Source: Myxococcales bacterium 68-20 (GTDB lineage Bacteria; Myxococcota_A; Polyangia; Polyangiales; Polyangiaceae). From it: a stretch of DNA of 64,000 nt. Location of the stretch: positions 276,193 to 340,192 of the forward strand of contig MKVQ01000014.1 in assembly GCA_001899635.1 (NCBI GenBank), given 5' to 3'. Every line of letters starts with the position of its first letter. The stretch's first letter is position 1. A program made the translations under genes and the position numbers. This document shows positions 1-8,172 of this stretch, piece by piece. A model generated the notes under the pieces. That model saw nothing but the letters and a program-made list of their open reading frames with translations, was not told where the DNA came from and did no database searches.

Positions 1-102
1 GACTTCGGTCGCGGCCGTCGTTCTGCGGGCAATGTCCTCGTCGCGATCCTCCTGGCAAGCGTGGTGGCCGCGATCGCGGCCACGATCCTCAGCTACACCT
101 GA
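1..102 (+). CDS. C-terminal end of a membrane protein (partial)
   Basis: The first 33 codons of the window are open in frame 1 and end at a TGA at 100-102. They encode an Arg-rich stretch followed by one hydrophobic segment (about residues 11-30, Val/Leu/Ala/Ile-rich) and a short tail ending Ser-Tyr-Thr. This is how a tail-anchored or polytopic membrane protein would end. The start lies outside the window and no family can be named. It may equally be a chance open frame, because only about 100 bases are visible. Confidence 0.4.
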   Translation, partial: DFGRGRRSAGNVLVAILLASVVAAIAATILSYT

Positions 103-162
103 GCCACGACCGCAGCCACGCGTCGCCGGTGCGCGACGTCGTTGCGCGCCGGTAGGCCGTCG

Positions 163-735
163 TCATTTCCTCGCAAGCCGTCGGGTCCAGGCGACGAGCC
201 CGGTCAGCTGCTGGGCGATCAGCTGGCGCGTGGTCTCGTCCTTCAGCATGCCGTTCGGGTCGAAGGCTTCCCTCGCGTTGCGGACGAACACCTCCGGCTT
301 GTTGAGCGCGTGCATGTCGAGGAACACGGCGATCTGCCGGAGGTGGTACTGCGCGCGCATCGTTCCGCTCATGCCGCCGCTCGCGCCCATGACGGCGAAC
401 GGCTTGTCGGCGAACGGTTGCGAAGGGGGACGGGAGGCCCAGTCGATTGCGTTCTTGAGGACGCCCGGCACGGAGTAGTTGTACTCGGGCGTGACGAAGA
501 GGATGGCGTTGGCCGCCGCGATCGCCTCCCGGAACTTTCGTACGGGCTCGGGCACACCCGCGACGTGCAGGTCCTCGTCGTACGGCGGGATCTCGCGGAT
601 GTCGGCGATGTCGAATCGGATCGGCAGCTTCTCGGCTTCTGCGATGGCGACGGCTTCGCGGAGGAGCGAGGTGTTGAACGAACCTTTGCGGAGGCTCCCC
701 GAGATGCCGAGGACGCGGATGGTATCGGTGCTCAT
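163..735 (-). CDS. NAD(P)H-dependent FMN reductase (flavodoxin-like)
   Basis: The 190-residue product fits the NADPH-dependent FMN reductase / ArsH-ChrR-like flavodoxin-fold family, which transfers electrons from NAD(P)H to FMN or to quinones. The N-terminal loop GISGSLRKGSFNTSL (from about residue 9) is the family's FMN-phosphate-binding loop, and TPEYNYSVPGVLKNAIDW is the second flavin-contact motif. The ATG at 735 sits directly before this fold. Longer in-frame extensions upstream look non-coding. The gene is transcribed divergently from a LysR regulator whose start is about 260 bp away, the classic LysR-target layout, so it is the likely target. Substrate is unknown: a quinone, chromate-type or azo reductase activity is possible. 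Confidence 0.85.
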   Translation of the reverse strand: MSTDTIRVLGISGSLRKGSFNTSLLREAVAIAEAEKLPIRFDIADIREIPPYDEDLHVAGVPEPVRKFREAIAAANAILFVTPEYNYSVPGVLKNAIDWASRPPSQPFADKPFAVMGASGGMSGTMRAQYHLRQIAVFLDMHALNKPEVFVRNAREAFDPNGMLKDETTRQLIAQQLTGLVAWTRRLARK

Positions 736-998
736 GAAGGTCGATCCTGGTGCCCGAGCCCGAGGAATCGCGGGCCCGGGGCGAAAACGGAAACGAACGG
801 AAACGAATACCGAAGAGGAAGCGGTCGTGCTGCGTCTCGCTCCGACGTTGCCGCGAACGACGTTGCCGCGAACGATGGACTCGGCACGCTCGAGGTTGAA
901 TCTCGAGAGCATCCCGACCACCCGCCAAGGTGAGCCTTGGCCTCCCATCGAATTAGCGCATCGTCCGACAACGGATCGTTCGTAGGATGGCGACAATC
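736..998. promoter_or_regulatory. Divergent intergenic region with 15-bp tandem repeat
   Basis: This 263-bp spacer separates the FMN reductase and the LysR gene and must hold both promoters. It contains a perfect 15-bp direct repeat (GACGTTGCCGCGAAC at 844-858 and 859-873) and, on the reductase side, A-rich repeats of GGAAACGAA around 789-808. LysR proteins usually bind an interrupted T-N11-A dyad in such a region. I could not assign one with confidence. Confidence 0.35.
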
Positions 999-1943
999 AT
1001 GGACCTGAACCATGTCTCGGCTTTCGTTCGTGTCGTCCAAGACGGTAGCTTCACCGCCGCGGCGCGGACGCTCGGTCTTCCGAAGTCCTCCGTCAGTCGG
1101 AGCATCGCGCAGCTCGAACAGGACCTCGGCGTGCGCCTCCTTCACCGGACGACGCGCAAGCTCCATCTCACCGACGCCGGAGCGACGTTCCACGATCGCG
1201 TGTCGCGTGCGCTCGCCGACATCGACGAAGCGACGAGCGCCGCCTCCGACCTCCAGCGCGAGCTCCGTGGATCCATCCGCTTGACGGCTCCGCTCGACCT
1301 CGGCGTCTGGGCCGTCGCGTCGATCGTCGCGCGGTTCGTCCGACGGCATCCGACCGTCAACGTGGAGGTCCGGCTGTCGAGCCGCATCGTCGATCTCGTC
1401 GCCGAGGGCTTCGATCTGGCCGTCCGCGCAGGACCGGTGCGAGACGAGAGTCTCATCGCGCGTCGCACGGGCGCCCTCGAGCTCGGGCTCTACGCGTCGT
1501 CCCGCTACGTGGCGCGTCGCGGAGCACCGAAGACACTCGAGGAGCTCCAGGACCACGACTGCATCGTGCTTCGCACGGACACGGGGACGATGGCGTGGGC
1601 GTTGTCGTCGACGTCGGGGGTCGAGCGGACCATCGAGCCCCGCGGCGCGATTTCCGCCGACGACATCTCGTTCATCAAGAAGGCCGTGCTGGCAGGAGGA
1701 GGCATCGCGCTGTTGCCGACGTTCGTCGTGCCGCGCGAAGAGGAGGCGGGCAAGCTCGTGAGGATGCTGCCGGATTGGCGCCTGGCGGGATCAGCGCTCC
1801 ATGTCGTCTATCCGTCGGCGCGTTATGTCCCGCAGCGTGTCGTCGCCTTCCGCGACTACCTGATCCAGGAGCTTGCGAAGATCTCGAGCCGCTGCGAGGC
1901 GGCGAGCCTCACTCGCGACCGAAGCAAAGCAGGGCGCGGGTAG
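999..1943 (+). CDS. LysR-family transcriptional regulator
   Basis: A 314-residue LysR-type regulator. Residues 1-60 form the winged HTH (MDLNHVSAFVRVVQDGSFT then AARTLGLPKSSVSRSIAQLE), followed by the linker helix and a periplasmic-binding-protein-like effector domain from about residue 88 on, with the typical SIRLTAPLDLGVWAVASIVARF start. An in-frame start 12 bases upstream (987) exists, but the methionine at 999 aligns with the usual LysR beginning. It most resembles the subgroup that carries DLAVRAG after the first subdomain, often controlling divergently transcribed oxidoreductases. The likely target is the neighbouring FMN reductase. The effector is unknown. Confidence 0.93.
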   Translation: MDLNHVSAFVRVVQDGSFTAAARTLGLPKSSVSRSIAQLEQDLGVRLLHRTTRKLHLTDAGATFHDRVSRALADIDEATSAASDLQRELRGSIRLTAPLDLGVWAVASIVARFVRRHPTVNVEVRLSSRIVDLVAEGFDLAVRAGPVRDESLIARRTGALELGLYASSRYVARRGAPKTLEELQDHDCIVLRTDTGTMAWALSSTSGVERTIEPRGAISADDISFIKKAVLAGGGIALLPTFVVPREEEAGKLVRMLPDWRLAGSALHVVYPSARYVPQRVVAFRDYLIQELAKISSRCEAASLTRDRSKAGRG

Positions 1944-1955
1944 CGCGAGGAGTGC

Positions 1956-1980
1956 GGGCGCGGTCGTCCCAGCCGCGCCC
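1956..1980 (+). terminator. Hairpin after the LysR gene
   Basis: A perfect 8-bp inverted repeat, GGGCGCGG (1956-1963) and CCGCGCCC (1973-1980), with a 9-base loop starts 12 bases after the LysR stop codon. It lies between two convergent genes. There is no clear T run, so termination is inferred from position and stem strength only. Confidence 0.4.
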
Positions 1981-2048
1981 ACCGCGGCGCTGAGCGTGGC
2001 CGGATCCATCCCGGACGACGGGATCCAGGCGCGAGCCTCAAGGTGGCC

Positions 2049-2969
2049 TCACTGGCGCTCGAAGAACGTCCATGAGGCTTCGGCAGCTTCGCTCCAGACC
2101 CAGTGCCCGAGCGGAGGAACGGAGCAAAAGCCGACGGCCTTTCCCGCAGGGCAACCGCGATAGGTGCGGCACTCGGCGTATCCGGTCGTCTCCATCTCGT
2201 CCGTCTTGCAGCCGTTGACGTAGGCCCAGTACTCGGCCGAGAAGCGTCCGCTGTCGAGCGTCACACCGAAATCGCGCTCGCCGTGGAGCGCGAGCATCGC
2301 GACGGGCTCTTGGCCCGGGCACTTCGGGTAACCGTTCCCCCACTTCTCGAGCTGGTTGTACGGTGCCCCGCCGGCGTTCGACGCGATCGCCCGGAGCATC
2401 CCCGGGCGATGGCAGGCGAGGACGTTCGCGAGGAAGCCTCCGCTCGAGTAGCCGGTCGCGAAGAGGCGGGATCGATCGATGGGATGGCTCTTCTCGATCT
2501 CGGCGACTACCGCTTCGGAGAACGCGACCTCGGGGTTGTTCTTCGTCGTCTCGAGGTCCCACGTGGCGCCGATGCCGTCGAGGTACGCGAGGAACGCGTC
2601 CTTGCCCGTCGCATGCTCGAAGGGCCAGGCTCGGTGGAAGCTCGTCGCGCCGCCGCCGTCACCGTGGAACACGAGGACGAGCGGATACCGTCTCGCGGGA
2701 TCGATCTCGATCGGCTCGACGAGCTCGTAGAGACGCTTCTTGCCGCCGACGTCGATCGTCCGCGCGCTCGTCCTCGTCGCCGTGGCACTGCTCGCATCAT
2801 CCCGTGAGAGTCGCGGAAGCACCTCGCTCTCGCCCTCGAGCGTGTGGACGCGCACGGGGGCCTTGCCCCGCCGGCAGGCACCTGCCGTCAGGGTCGCGAG
2901 GAGGAGCACGACCAGCGAGAGTCGGGAGCCGCTCAGAGTGCGTGAACGCGCTGCCAGGGGAACGTCCAC
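2049..2969 (-). CDS. Secreted CE1/LpqC-type esterase lipoprotein
   Basis: An alpha/beta hydrolase of the polyhydroxybutyrate-depolymerase/feruloyl-esterase (LpqC, CE1) type. With the GTG start at 2969 the product has 306 residues and a lipoprotein signal ending TLTAGAC (Cys32). The fold is visible as YPLVLVFHGDGGG (oxyanion region), the nucleophile elbow ATGYSSGGF (Ser175), the acid Asp233 in ALHGERDFG and His289 in PPLGHWVW. Many cysteines suggest disulfides outside the cytoplasm. The GTG overlaps the end of the preceding gene (stop at 2933), so the two are probably co-transcribed. No ATG is available near the signal peptide, and a CTG at 2955 is a possible alternative start. The substrate, polyester or acylated polysaccharide, cannot be told. 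Confidence 0.82.
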   Translation of the reverse strand: MDVPLAARSRTLSGSRLSLVVLLLATLTAGACRRGKAPVRVHTLEGESEVLPRLSRDDASSATATRTSARTIDVGGKKRLYELVEPIEIDPARRYPLVLVFHGDGGGATSFHRAWPFEHATGKDAFLAYLDGIGATWDLETTKNNPEVAFSEAVVAEIEKSHPIDRSRLFATGYSSGGFLANVLACHRPGMLRAIASNAGGAPYNQLEKWGNGYPKCPGQEPVAMLALHGERDFGVTLDSGRFSAEYWAYVNGCKTDEMETTGYAECRTYRGCPAGKAVGFCSVPPLGHWVWSEAAEASWTFFERQ

Positions 2970-3406
2970 GTTCGGAACACCCGCGTCGAGCCCTTCTTCT
3001 CGAAGTCCTCGCGGACTGCCTCGGGCACTTCGGCGAGCGCGAGGCGCTTCGTCGACGTACCGGTCTTCCCATCCTCGTAGCGGACACGGACGGTCGTCTC
3101 GACGTCGTTGTCCTGCGCGTAGCGGACGAACTCGAGCTCCACCGCGCGTACGAGCTCCTCGATCTTCCCGACGACGTCGGCGTCGGGCTCGTCGCCGAGC
3201 GTGCGCGTCAGCTTCCTTCGCTCCTCCGGGGTCGAGCCGCGGATGCCGAGGATGCTCTCGGCGAGCTCGTGCTCGAGCGATTCGTGCACGAACCGATCGA
3301 GCTCGGGCGTGGTGTCTCGCGCGACCTCGGGCGACGCCTTCCGTGAGCGCTTGTAGAGGAAGAAGGCGAGCACGGCACCGAGGACGGCGGCGACGGTGAG
3401 TAGCAT
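2933..3406 (-). CDS. Small membrane-anchored hypothetical protein
   Basis: The product has 157 residues. It begins with one transmembrane helix (MLLTVAAVLGAVLAFFLYK, residues 1-19), followed by basic residues, so the rest probably lies in the cytoplasm. The soluble part is acidic and helical, and ends in a beta-rich segment (YEDGKTGTSTKRLALAEVPEA). I recognise no family. The ATG at 3406 was chosen because it starts exactly at the helix. Upstream in-frame sequence is Cys/Arg-rich and looks non-coding. It overlaps the esterase start by 37 bases and is probably its operon partner. Confidence 0.65.
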   Translation of the reverse strand: MLLTVAAVLGAVLAFFLYKRSRKASPEVARDTTPELDRFVHESLEHELAESILGIRGSTPEERRKLTRTLGDEPDADVVGKIEELVRAVELEFVRYAQDNDVETTVRVRYEDGKTGTSTKRLALAEVPEAVREDFEKKGSTRVFRTWTFPWQRVHAL

Positions 3407-3560
3407 GGCGACAGCATAGCAGGTGCTCTCGACCAGGCAGCTCGGCTCGCGCCCAAGTCGAAGCTGCGTCGCGCGAGCCGGAAGCGCGAGGACCGTGCGT
3501 GGCGAGTCGCAGCACGACACGATTCGGACAGCGACCCGTGTGCCCGGCCCGCTCCGTCGG

Positions 3561-4181
3561 TCAGGTGGTCGGCAGCGGCGCTCGCCTCAGGATCACCGAG
3601 AGGTTGTTCGCGGGCATCTCGACGACCTCTGCGAGCACGAGCCCGCGCTCTTCGGCCGCGCGCGTCACCTCTTCGAGATCGCGGACGCCCCACTCTGGGT
3701 CGCGCGATCGCAGGCTCGCATCGAAGGCCTCGTTGCTCGGCGCGGTGTGGCGGCCGTCACGCTTGTAGGGGCCGTAGAGGTAGAGGAGCGCTCCGGGCCC
3801 GAGGACTGCGGCCGCTCCGTCGAGGAGCCCGAGGCAGGCGCGCCACGGCGAGATGTGGATCATGTTCGCGCAGACGATGACGTCGGGCGCGATCGCGAGC
3901 GGAGGCCACGGTCCGGAGACATCGAGCGCGATCGCCGGCAGGATGCGCTCGGCCTTCGTCTCGGCGCGCCAGGCGTCGATGCTCCGTCGCGAGTCGGAGT
4001 CGGGATCGCTCGGCTGCCAGCTCGCGACCTCGAGCCGTGGCGCGAGGAAGACGGCGTGCTCGCCGGTGCCGCTCGCGATTTCGAGGACGCTCGCTTCGGC
4101 AGGGACAAAGCGTCGGAGCACCTCGAGGATCGGCTCGCGGTTGCGTGCGGTGGCGGGAGCAAACCTCCGCGGATCGTTCAT
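3561..4181 (-). CDS. DUF938-like SAM-dependent methyltransferase
   Basis: The 206-residue protein is a class I SAM-dependent methyltransferase resembling the DUF938 family. The SAM-binding motif I is VLEIASGTGEHAVFLA (about residues 32-47). Downstream are ANMIHISPWRACLGLLDGA and LYLYGPYKRDGRHTAPSNE, the latter a conserved-looking DUF938 signature. The ATG at 4181 begins MNDPRRFAPATARNREPIL, the common start of that family. An upstream in-frame start at 4211 adds ten unlikely residues. Members are widespread and small; I know of no established substrate. It stands alone, downstream of the YceI pair with a 50-bp gap and in the same direction. Confidence 0.85.
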   Translation of the reverse strand: MNDPRRFAPATARNREPILEVLRRFVPAEASVLEIASGTGEHAVFLAPRLEVASWQPSDPDSDSRRSIDAWRAETKAERILPAIALDVSGPWPPLAIAPDVIVCANMIHISPWRACLGLLDGAAAVLGPGALLYLYGPYKRDGRHTAPSNEAFDASLRSRDPEWGVRDLEEVTRAAEERGLVLAEVVEMPANNLSVILRRAPLPTT

Positions 4182-4230
4182 GACCGCGGAGGATGCCTGC
4201 GCCGCACGCAACCAGCAAGCGCGGTCGGTG

Positions 4231-4896
4231 TCAGCCCTTCTTCTGCGAGCGGATCGTGAGCTTGATCACGACGTCGTCGCGAATGAGGTCATCCGCTTTC
4301 CCGGCGTAGACGATGCCGAAGTCCTTGCGGTTGATCGCGAACTCGGCGTCCACCTCCACTCCGGTGCCGCTCGTCTTGACCGTCGCCGGGAACGAGATGC
4401 TCTTCGTCACGCCGTGGAGCGTCAGGTTTCCGGTGATGGTGTGCGATGCGCCCTTCTCGCCGCCCTTCTTCACCTCGGTCGACGCGAAGGTGGCCTTCGG
4501 GAACTTCGTCACGTCGAAGAAGTCAGCCGACTTGAGGTGCCCGACCAGCTTCTCGCCGTCCGGGGAGTCGATCGAGTCGGTCACGATGTCGACGGTGACG
4601 GAGCTCTTCTCGGGTGCCTGATCGACCAGCGAGACCGAGCCGCTGAAGGTCTTGAACGAGCCCTCGTGCTTGGCGGTGACCTTCGAGCCGACCCACTCGA
4701 CCTTCGAGTTCGACTGATCGAAGGAGTACTCGACCGTAGCGGCGGTCGCGGCCTGCTTCGCTTCGGCGGTCGCAGTGGCGGTCGCCTCCGTCGTCACGGC
4801 CTTGGTCTTGCCCTTCGCGGGGTCGTCACACGCGGCGAGCGCGATGAGCGCGAGGCCGGCGACGGAGAGGCGGCCGAGCCGCATGAGGGCGCTCAT
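4231..4896 (-). CDS. YceI-family lipoprotein
   Basis: A 221-residue YceI-like lipocalin-fold protein, a family that binds polyprenoid or lipid-like ligands in the periplasm. The N-terminus is a lipoprotein signal ending LIALAAC (Cys23), followed by an Ala/Thr-rich linker. The YceI domain starts around residue 50 (YSFDQSNSKVEWVGSKVTAKHEGSFKTF, quoted in part) and contains HLKSADFFDVTKFPKATF and ITGNLTLHGVTKSISFP. The start overlaps the stop of the upstream YceI gene by 4 bp (ATGA), so the pair is translationally coupled. The two paralogues differ in location: this one is lipid-anchored, the other has no signal peptide. Confidence 0.9.
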   Translation of the reverse strand: MSALMRLGRLSVAGLALIALAACDDPAKGKTKAVTTEATATATAEAKQAATAATVEYSFDQSNSKVEWVGSKVTAKHEGSFKTFSGSVSLVDQAPEKSSVTVDIVTDSIDSPDGEKLVGHLKSADFFDVTKFPKATFASTEVKKGGEKGASHTITGNLTLHGVTKSISFPATVKTSGTGVEVDAEFAINRKDFGIVYAGKADDLIRDDVVIKLTIRSQKKG

Positions 4897-5471
4897 TGCT
4901 CCCTCCGGAGCTCGACGTCGAGCTGGATGGAGATGTCGTCGCCGACGAGGAGCCCGCCCGCCTCGAGGACGGTGTTCCACGTCATGCCGAAGTCCGAGCG
5001 CTTGATGGTGGTCTTCGCGGAGGCTCCCATGACGGTCTGACCCCACGGGTTCTTGTACTCCGCCGTCGGCCCCTCGACCTGGAGGGTGATGACGCGCGTC
5101 GTGCCGTGGATCGTGAGCTCACCGACGATCTCGACTCCGCCGGCCATGCTGCGTCCGACGCCGCGCGAGCGGAACTCGATCGTCGGGTACTTCTCGACGT
5201 CGAGGAAGTCGGCGCTCTTCAGGTGCGCGTCGCGCTGCGCTTCGCGCGTGTTGATCGAGGCCACGTCGAGGGACGCCTCGATCGTCGTCGCCTCCGGCTG
5301 CGCGGGGTCCCACGTCACCGTGCCGGTGACCTTCTGGAACTCGCCACGCACGGTCGACACCATCATGTGCCGGACACCGAACGTCACGCTCGTGTGGGCC
5401 GGATCGATCGACCACTTCGTCGCGGCGGTTGCTGTGGGCTGCGGCGCAGCCGTCGTCTGGGCAGTATCCAT
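4893..5471 (-). CDS. YceI-family protein without signal peptide
   Basis: The 192-residue product is a second YceI domain protein. After a 25-residue Ala/Thr-rich N-terminus it has WSIDPAHTSVTFGVRHMMV, HLKSADFLDVEKYPTIEF and VGELTIHGTTRVITLQV, which follow the canonical YceI pattern more closely than its partner. No signal peptide is visible, so it is probably cytoplasmic. The ATG at 5471 is preceded by a strong AAAGGAG ribosome binding site. It is the first gene of a two-gene unit with the YceI lipoprotein. Family members have been linked to isoprenoid binding and to stress or alkaline pH. A lipid-carrier role here is inference. Confidence 0.9.
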   Translation of the reverse strand: MDTAQTTAAPQPTATAATKWSIDPAHTSVTFGVRHMMVSTVRGEFQKVTGTVTWDPAQPEATTIEASLDVASINTREAQRDAHLKSADFLDVEKYPTIEFRSRGVGRSMAGGVEIVGELTIHGTTRVITLQVEGPTAEYKNPWGQTVMGASAKTTIKRSDFGMTWNTVLEAGGLLVGDDISIQLDVELRREQ

Positions 5472-5578
5472 GTCCTGTCGTTCTCCTTTTGCGGAACTAG
5501 AGATGCCACGATTGCGTGCATCTGTTTCGTGGAGAGTGCGCAACGCATCGTTCCCGCAACGGAACGATCGCGGCCGTC

Positions 5579-6682
5579 TCAGCGCCTACGAATGAGGTCG
5601 TCGCGTGTAGCCTCCGGATCGGGGCATCCCGCGAGCTGCATCGCGCGGATGAGCTCGTCGCGCATCAGCTCGAGCACGCCGGCGACGCCCTCGGCGCCCG
5701 CCGCAGCGAGGCCCCAGAGGACGGGGCGCCCGACGAAGACGGCTCGGGCGCCGAGGCCGAGCGCGACGAGCGCGTGAGTGCCGCTCCGGATGCCGCCGTC
5801 CACGTAGACCTCGCATCGATCGCCGACCGCGCGCGCGACGTCGCCGAGCACGTCGATCGTCGCCGGAGCGAGGTCGAGCTGCCGGCCGCCGTGGTTCGAG
5901 ACCCAGACGGCGCGCGCGCCGTGATCGAGCGCCTTGCGAGCGTCGTCGGGGCGCACGATCCCCTTCACGACGACGGGCAGCGGCGCCGCCTGCCGAACGA
6001 TCTCTTCGAGGTCGCTCCAGACGAACGACGGATCGTGGCGCGCCGCGAAGAAGCGCGCGAGCTCCGAGCCTGCGCCGTCTCGGAGGTCGGGCGGCAGCGC
6101 CTCGACGAGGTTTGCCATGAGCATCCCGTCGGGAAGGCAGAACTCGTTGCGCACGTCGGCCAAGCGCCGGCCGAGGACGGGCGCGTCGGCGGTCACGACG
6201 ATCGCGCGATAGCCCGCTGCCTTCGCTCGCGCAACGAGCCGGGCAGTGAACGCGCGGTCCTTGTGGACGTAGAGCTGGAACCAGCGAGGCGCGCTCGGCG
6301 CGGCCACGGCCACGTCCTCGAGCGTCGTCGTCGCGAGCGTCGAGGCGCAGTAGATCGTGCCCACCGCTGCGGCACCACGGGCGGTCGCGCGTTCGCCTTC
6401 GGCGCAGGCGAGCCGGTGGTAGGCGGTCGGCGCGACGAGGATGGGGAACGCGACGTCGTCGCCGAGGACCGTGGTCGCCAGACGCGGCGTCGCCACGTCG
6501 ACGAGCGTCCGGTACCAGATCTCGTACCGAGAGAACGCCTCGCGGTTGCGGCGGAGGGTGTGCTCCTCGTCGGCGCCCGACCGATAGTAGTCGTACGCCG
6601 TGGGGGTGAGTCGCTCGCGTGCCGCCGACTCGTAATCGTCGACGGTGACCAGCGAGGAGGCCGCGAACGAGGGCTCAGCCAT
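5579..6682 (-). CDS. FMN-dependent alpha-hydroxy-acid oxidase/dehydrogenase
   Basis: The 367-residue protein belongs to the lactate/glycolate oxidase family, TIM-barrel flavoproteins that oxidise L-2-hydroxy acids. Visible signatures are AYDYYRSGADEEHTLRRN near the N-terminus, VAPTAYHRLACAEGE, the central VVVKGIVRPDDA (flavin Lys), the active-site SNHGGRQLD (catalytic His) and VYVDGGIRSGTHALVALGLG for the FMN phosphate. The length is typical. The ATG at 6682 fits the usual short N-terminus; a longer frame upstream is Arg-rich and unlikely. Whether oxygen or the respiratory chain is the acceptor, and whether lactate, glycolate or mandelate is the substrate, cannot be decided. It stands as a single gene. 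Confidence 0.92.
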   Translation of the reverse strand: MAEPSFAASSLVTVDDYESAARERLTPTAYDYYRSGADEEHTLRRNREAFSRYEIWYRTLVDVATPRLATTVLGDDVAFPILVAPTAYHRLACAEGERATARGAAAVGTIYCASTLATTTLEDVAVAAPSAPRWFQLYVHKDRAFTARLVARAKAAGYRAIVVTADAPVLGRRLADVRNEFCLPDGMLMANLVEALPPDLRDGAGSELARFFAARHDPSFVWSDLEEIVRQAAPLPVVVKGIVRPDDARKALDHGARAVWVSNHGGRQLDLAPATIDVLGDVARAVGDRCEVYVDGGIRSGTHALVALGLGARAVFVGRPVLWGLAAAGAEGVAGVLELMRDELIRAMQLAGCPDPEATRDDLIRRR

Positions 6683-6826
6683 ACGTCGCGATGGGAGCAC
6701 GGACACCCGTGGGCGTCGAGCAGCGCGCGCCGAAGGATGCGCGCGACGACGACCTCGCCGCGGCAGGACGCGACGCACCGTGGGATCGTGATGCCACTGC
6801 CGTGGCAGCGCGGCCTTCTCGGCGCT

Positions 6827-7249
6827 CTACACGGACGGCGGACCGGGGACTCCGCCGCGCACCTCGTCGAGCATCGTGTCGGCCGTCGGCCCTTCGATCC
6901 CGAGCTCGATCGCGACGTCGCGGAACATGCGCTCTTCCTCGGGGGCGAGGCCATCGGCGAACGCGACGACGAGGGCGCCTCGGAGCGCAGCCTGCCGTCG
7001 AGCTCGAGGCAGGCGGTCCACGAGGGTACGGACGTAGCGGTCGGGCCCGAGGGCGCTCATCTTGGAGATCTCGGACTCGACGATGGCTCCGAGGGCGATC
7101 GCCGGGACCTCGTCGCCCACGAGCGAACCGAGCCGCGAGCTCAGAGCTCCGATCTCGCCTTCCGAGATGTCTCCGTCGGCGACGGCGAGCAGAACGCAGA
7201 GCCCGATCTCGGCGTGGCGTGCAGGGTCGTTGACGCTGGGATGCTGCAT
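6827..7249 (-). CDS. TerB-like small protein
   Basis: A 140-residue all-helical protein resembling the TerB/tellurite-resistance-like (DUF533-type) fold. It has two repeated half-motifs in which an acidic loop follows a hydrophobic helix: VLLAVADGDISEGEIGALSS near residue 20 and VVAFADGLAPEEERMFRDVA near residue 95. That D-G-x-x-x-x-E-E pattern is typical of TerB domains, whose acidic loops can bind metal. The function of such stand-alone copies is unknown. It lies divergent to a lipoprotein gene with about 220 bp between them and downstream of nothing obviously related. Confidence 0.65.
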   Translation of the reverse strand: MQHPSVNDPARHAEIGLCVLLAVADGDISEGEIGALSSRLGSLVGDEVPAIALGAIVESEISKMSALGPDRYVRTLVDRLPRARRQAALRGALVVAFADGLAPEEERMFRDVAIELGIEGPTADTMLDEVRGGVPGPPSV

Positions 7250-7470
7250 CGGTTGATGGCTCGAAGCCTCGCGTGAGGTTAGCCAACGGCAGCGTCCGCT
7301 GACCAGGCCTTCGCGCGCGGATCGCCGTTCGCGAGTGCGCGCCGCTGCGGTCGGGCTCTCTCGTCGGCGAGACGAGGTCCTGGGCCCGAGCGGAGCCCGC
7401 AGAGGTGGACCTTCGCTCCTCGACGGCGCGCACGTTGCAGCTCCACGCTGCGAAGGGCACCCCGGCGATC

Positions 7471-8094
7471 ATGGCGCGAGCGCTCACCGTCTTCGTCCTC
7501 GTCGTCACCGTGACGGCGATGGTTGGCTGCGGGGCGGCCGGGCTCGACGAGCTCGCGCTCGACGAGGCCGTGCTCGGCGAGACCGTCGATGGCGGCTCCG
7601 ACGATGCGAGGGGCACCGACCGCGCGGCCTCCGTGGAGCGCGAGCAAGGCGAGCCGTCGAGCTACGAGCCACACCGCGATGATGTCGTCCTCGCGAGCGC
7701 GACGTTCGATGATGCGTCGTGGAGCTCGGACGGCGCTTCGAGCGCGACGGGCCCCGATGGCTCGCGCTACGTCGCCCGCATCTTCTCCGGCAGGTTTCGT
7801 ATCGGCACGACCATGCTCCAGAGCCGGGGCGGTGCCGATGTCCTGCTCGCGCGCATCCGACCCGAGGGCACGGTCGCGTGGGCGCGTGCCGTCGGGAGCA
7901 AAGGTGACGAGAGCAACCCGAGGGTGAGCTTCTCCGACGACAGCGTGAAGCTCGTCGCCATGACCGACGGTGCGGTCGACTGCGGACAGGGCCCCCTCAA
8001 CACGTGGAGCTCGGAGACGTTCTTCCTCTGCACCTTCGAGCCGGACGGCACTCCGATCAACAGCGCGTCGTTTCCGACAGGCCGCTGGCCGTGA
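7471..8094 (+). CDS. Putative lipoprotein, short beta-propeller-like
   Basis: The 207-residue product starts with a lipoprotein signal (MARALTVFVLVVTVTAMVGC) and an acidic linker. The rest resembles one blade of the SBBP-like repeats found in large myxobacterial lipoproteins: SSATGPDGSRYVARIFSG, then DVLLARIRPEGTVAWARAVG, then TFFLCTFEPDGTPINSASF. Only about one and a half blades are present before the stop, so this may be a truncated copy of a propeller protein. A longer frame reading from 7405 lacks a sensible signal. It converges on prfC with a strong hairpin between them. Confidence 0.55.
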   Translation: MARALTVFVLVVTVTAMVGCGAAGLDELALDEAVLGETVDGGSDDARGTDRAASVEREQGEPSSYEPHRDDVVLASATFDDASWSSDGASSATGPDGSRYVARIFSGRFRIGTTMLQSRGGADVLLARIRPEGTVAWARAVGSKGDESNPRVSFSDDSVKLVAMTDGAVDCGQGPLNTWSSETFFLCTFEPDGTPINSASFPTGRWP

Positions 8095-8144
8095 TCGCTC
8101 GCAGTGGAGTGCGATCGATCACGGCCTCTTCCTCTCGAGATCGG

Positions 8145-8170
8145 TCGAGCCGAGTCGCGCCTCGGCTCGA
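8145..8170. terminator. Bidirectional hairpin between convergent genes
   Basis: A perfect 10-bp inverted repeat, TCGAGCCGAG (8145-8154) and CTCGGCTCGA (8161-8170), with loop TCGCGC lies in the 78-bp gap between the lipoprotein stop (8094) and the prfC stop (8173). It directly abuts the prfC stop. There is no T tail. Its place between convergent genes supports a shared terminator. Confidence 0.5.
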
Positions 8171-8172
8171 GC

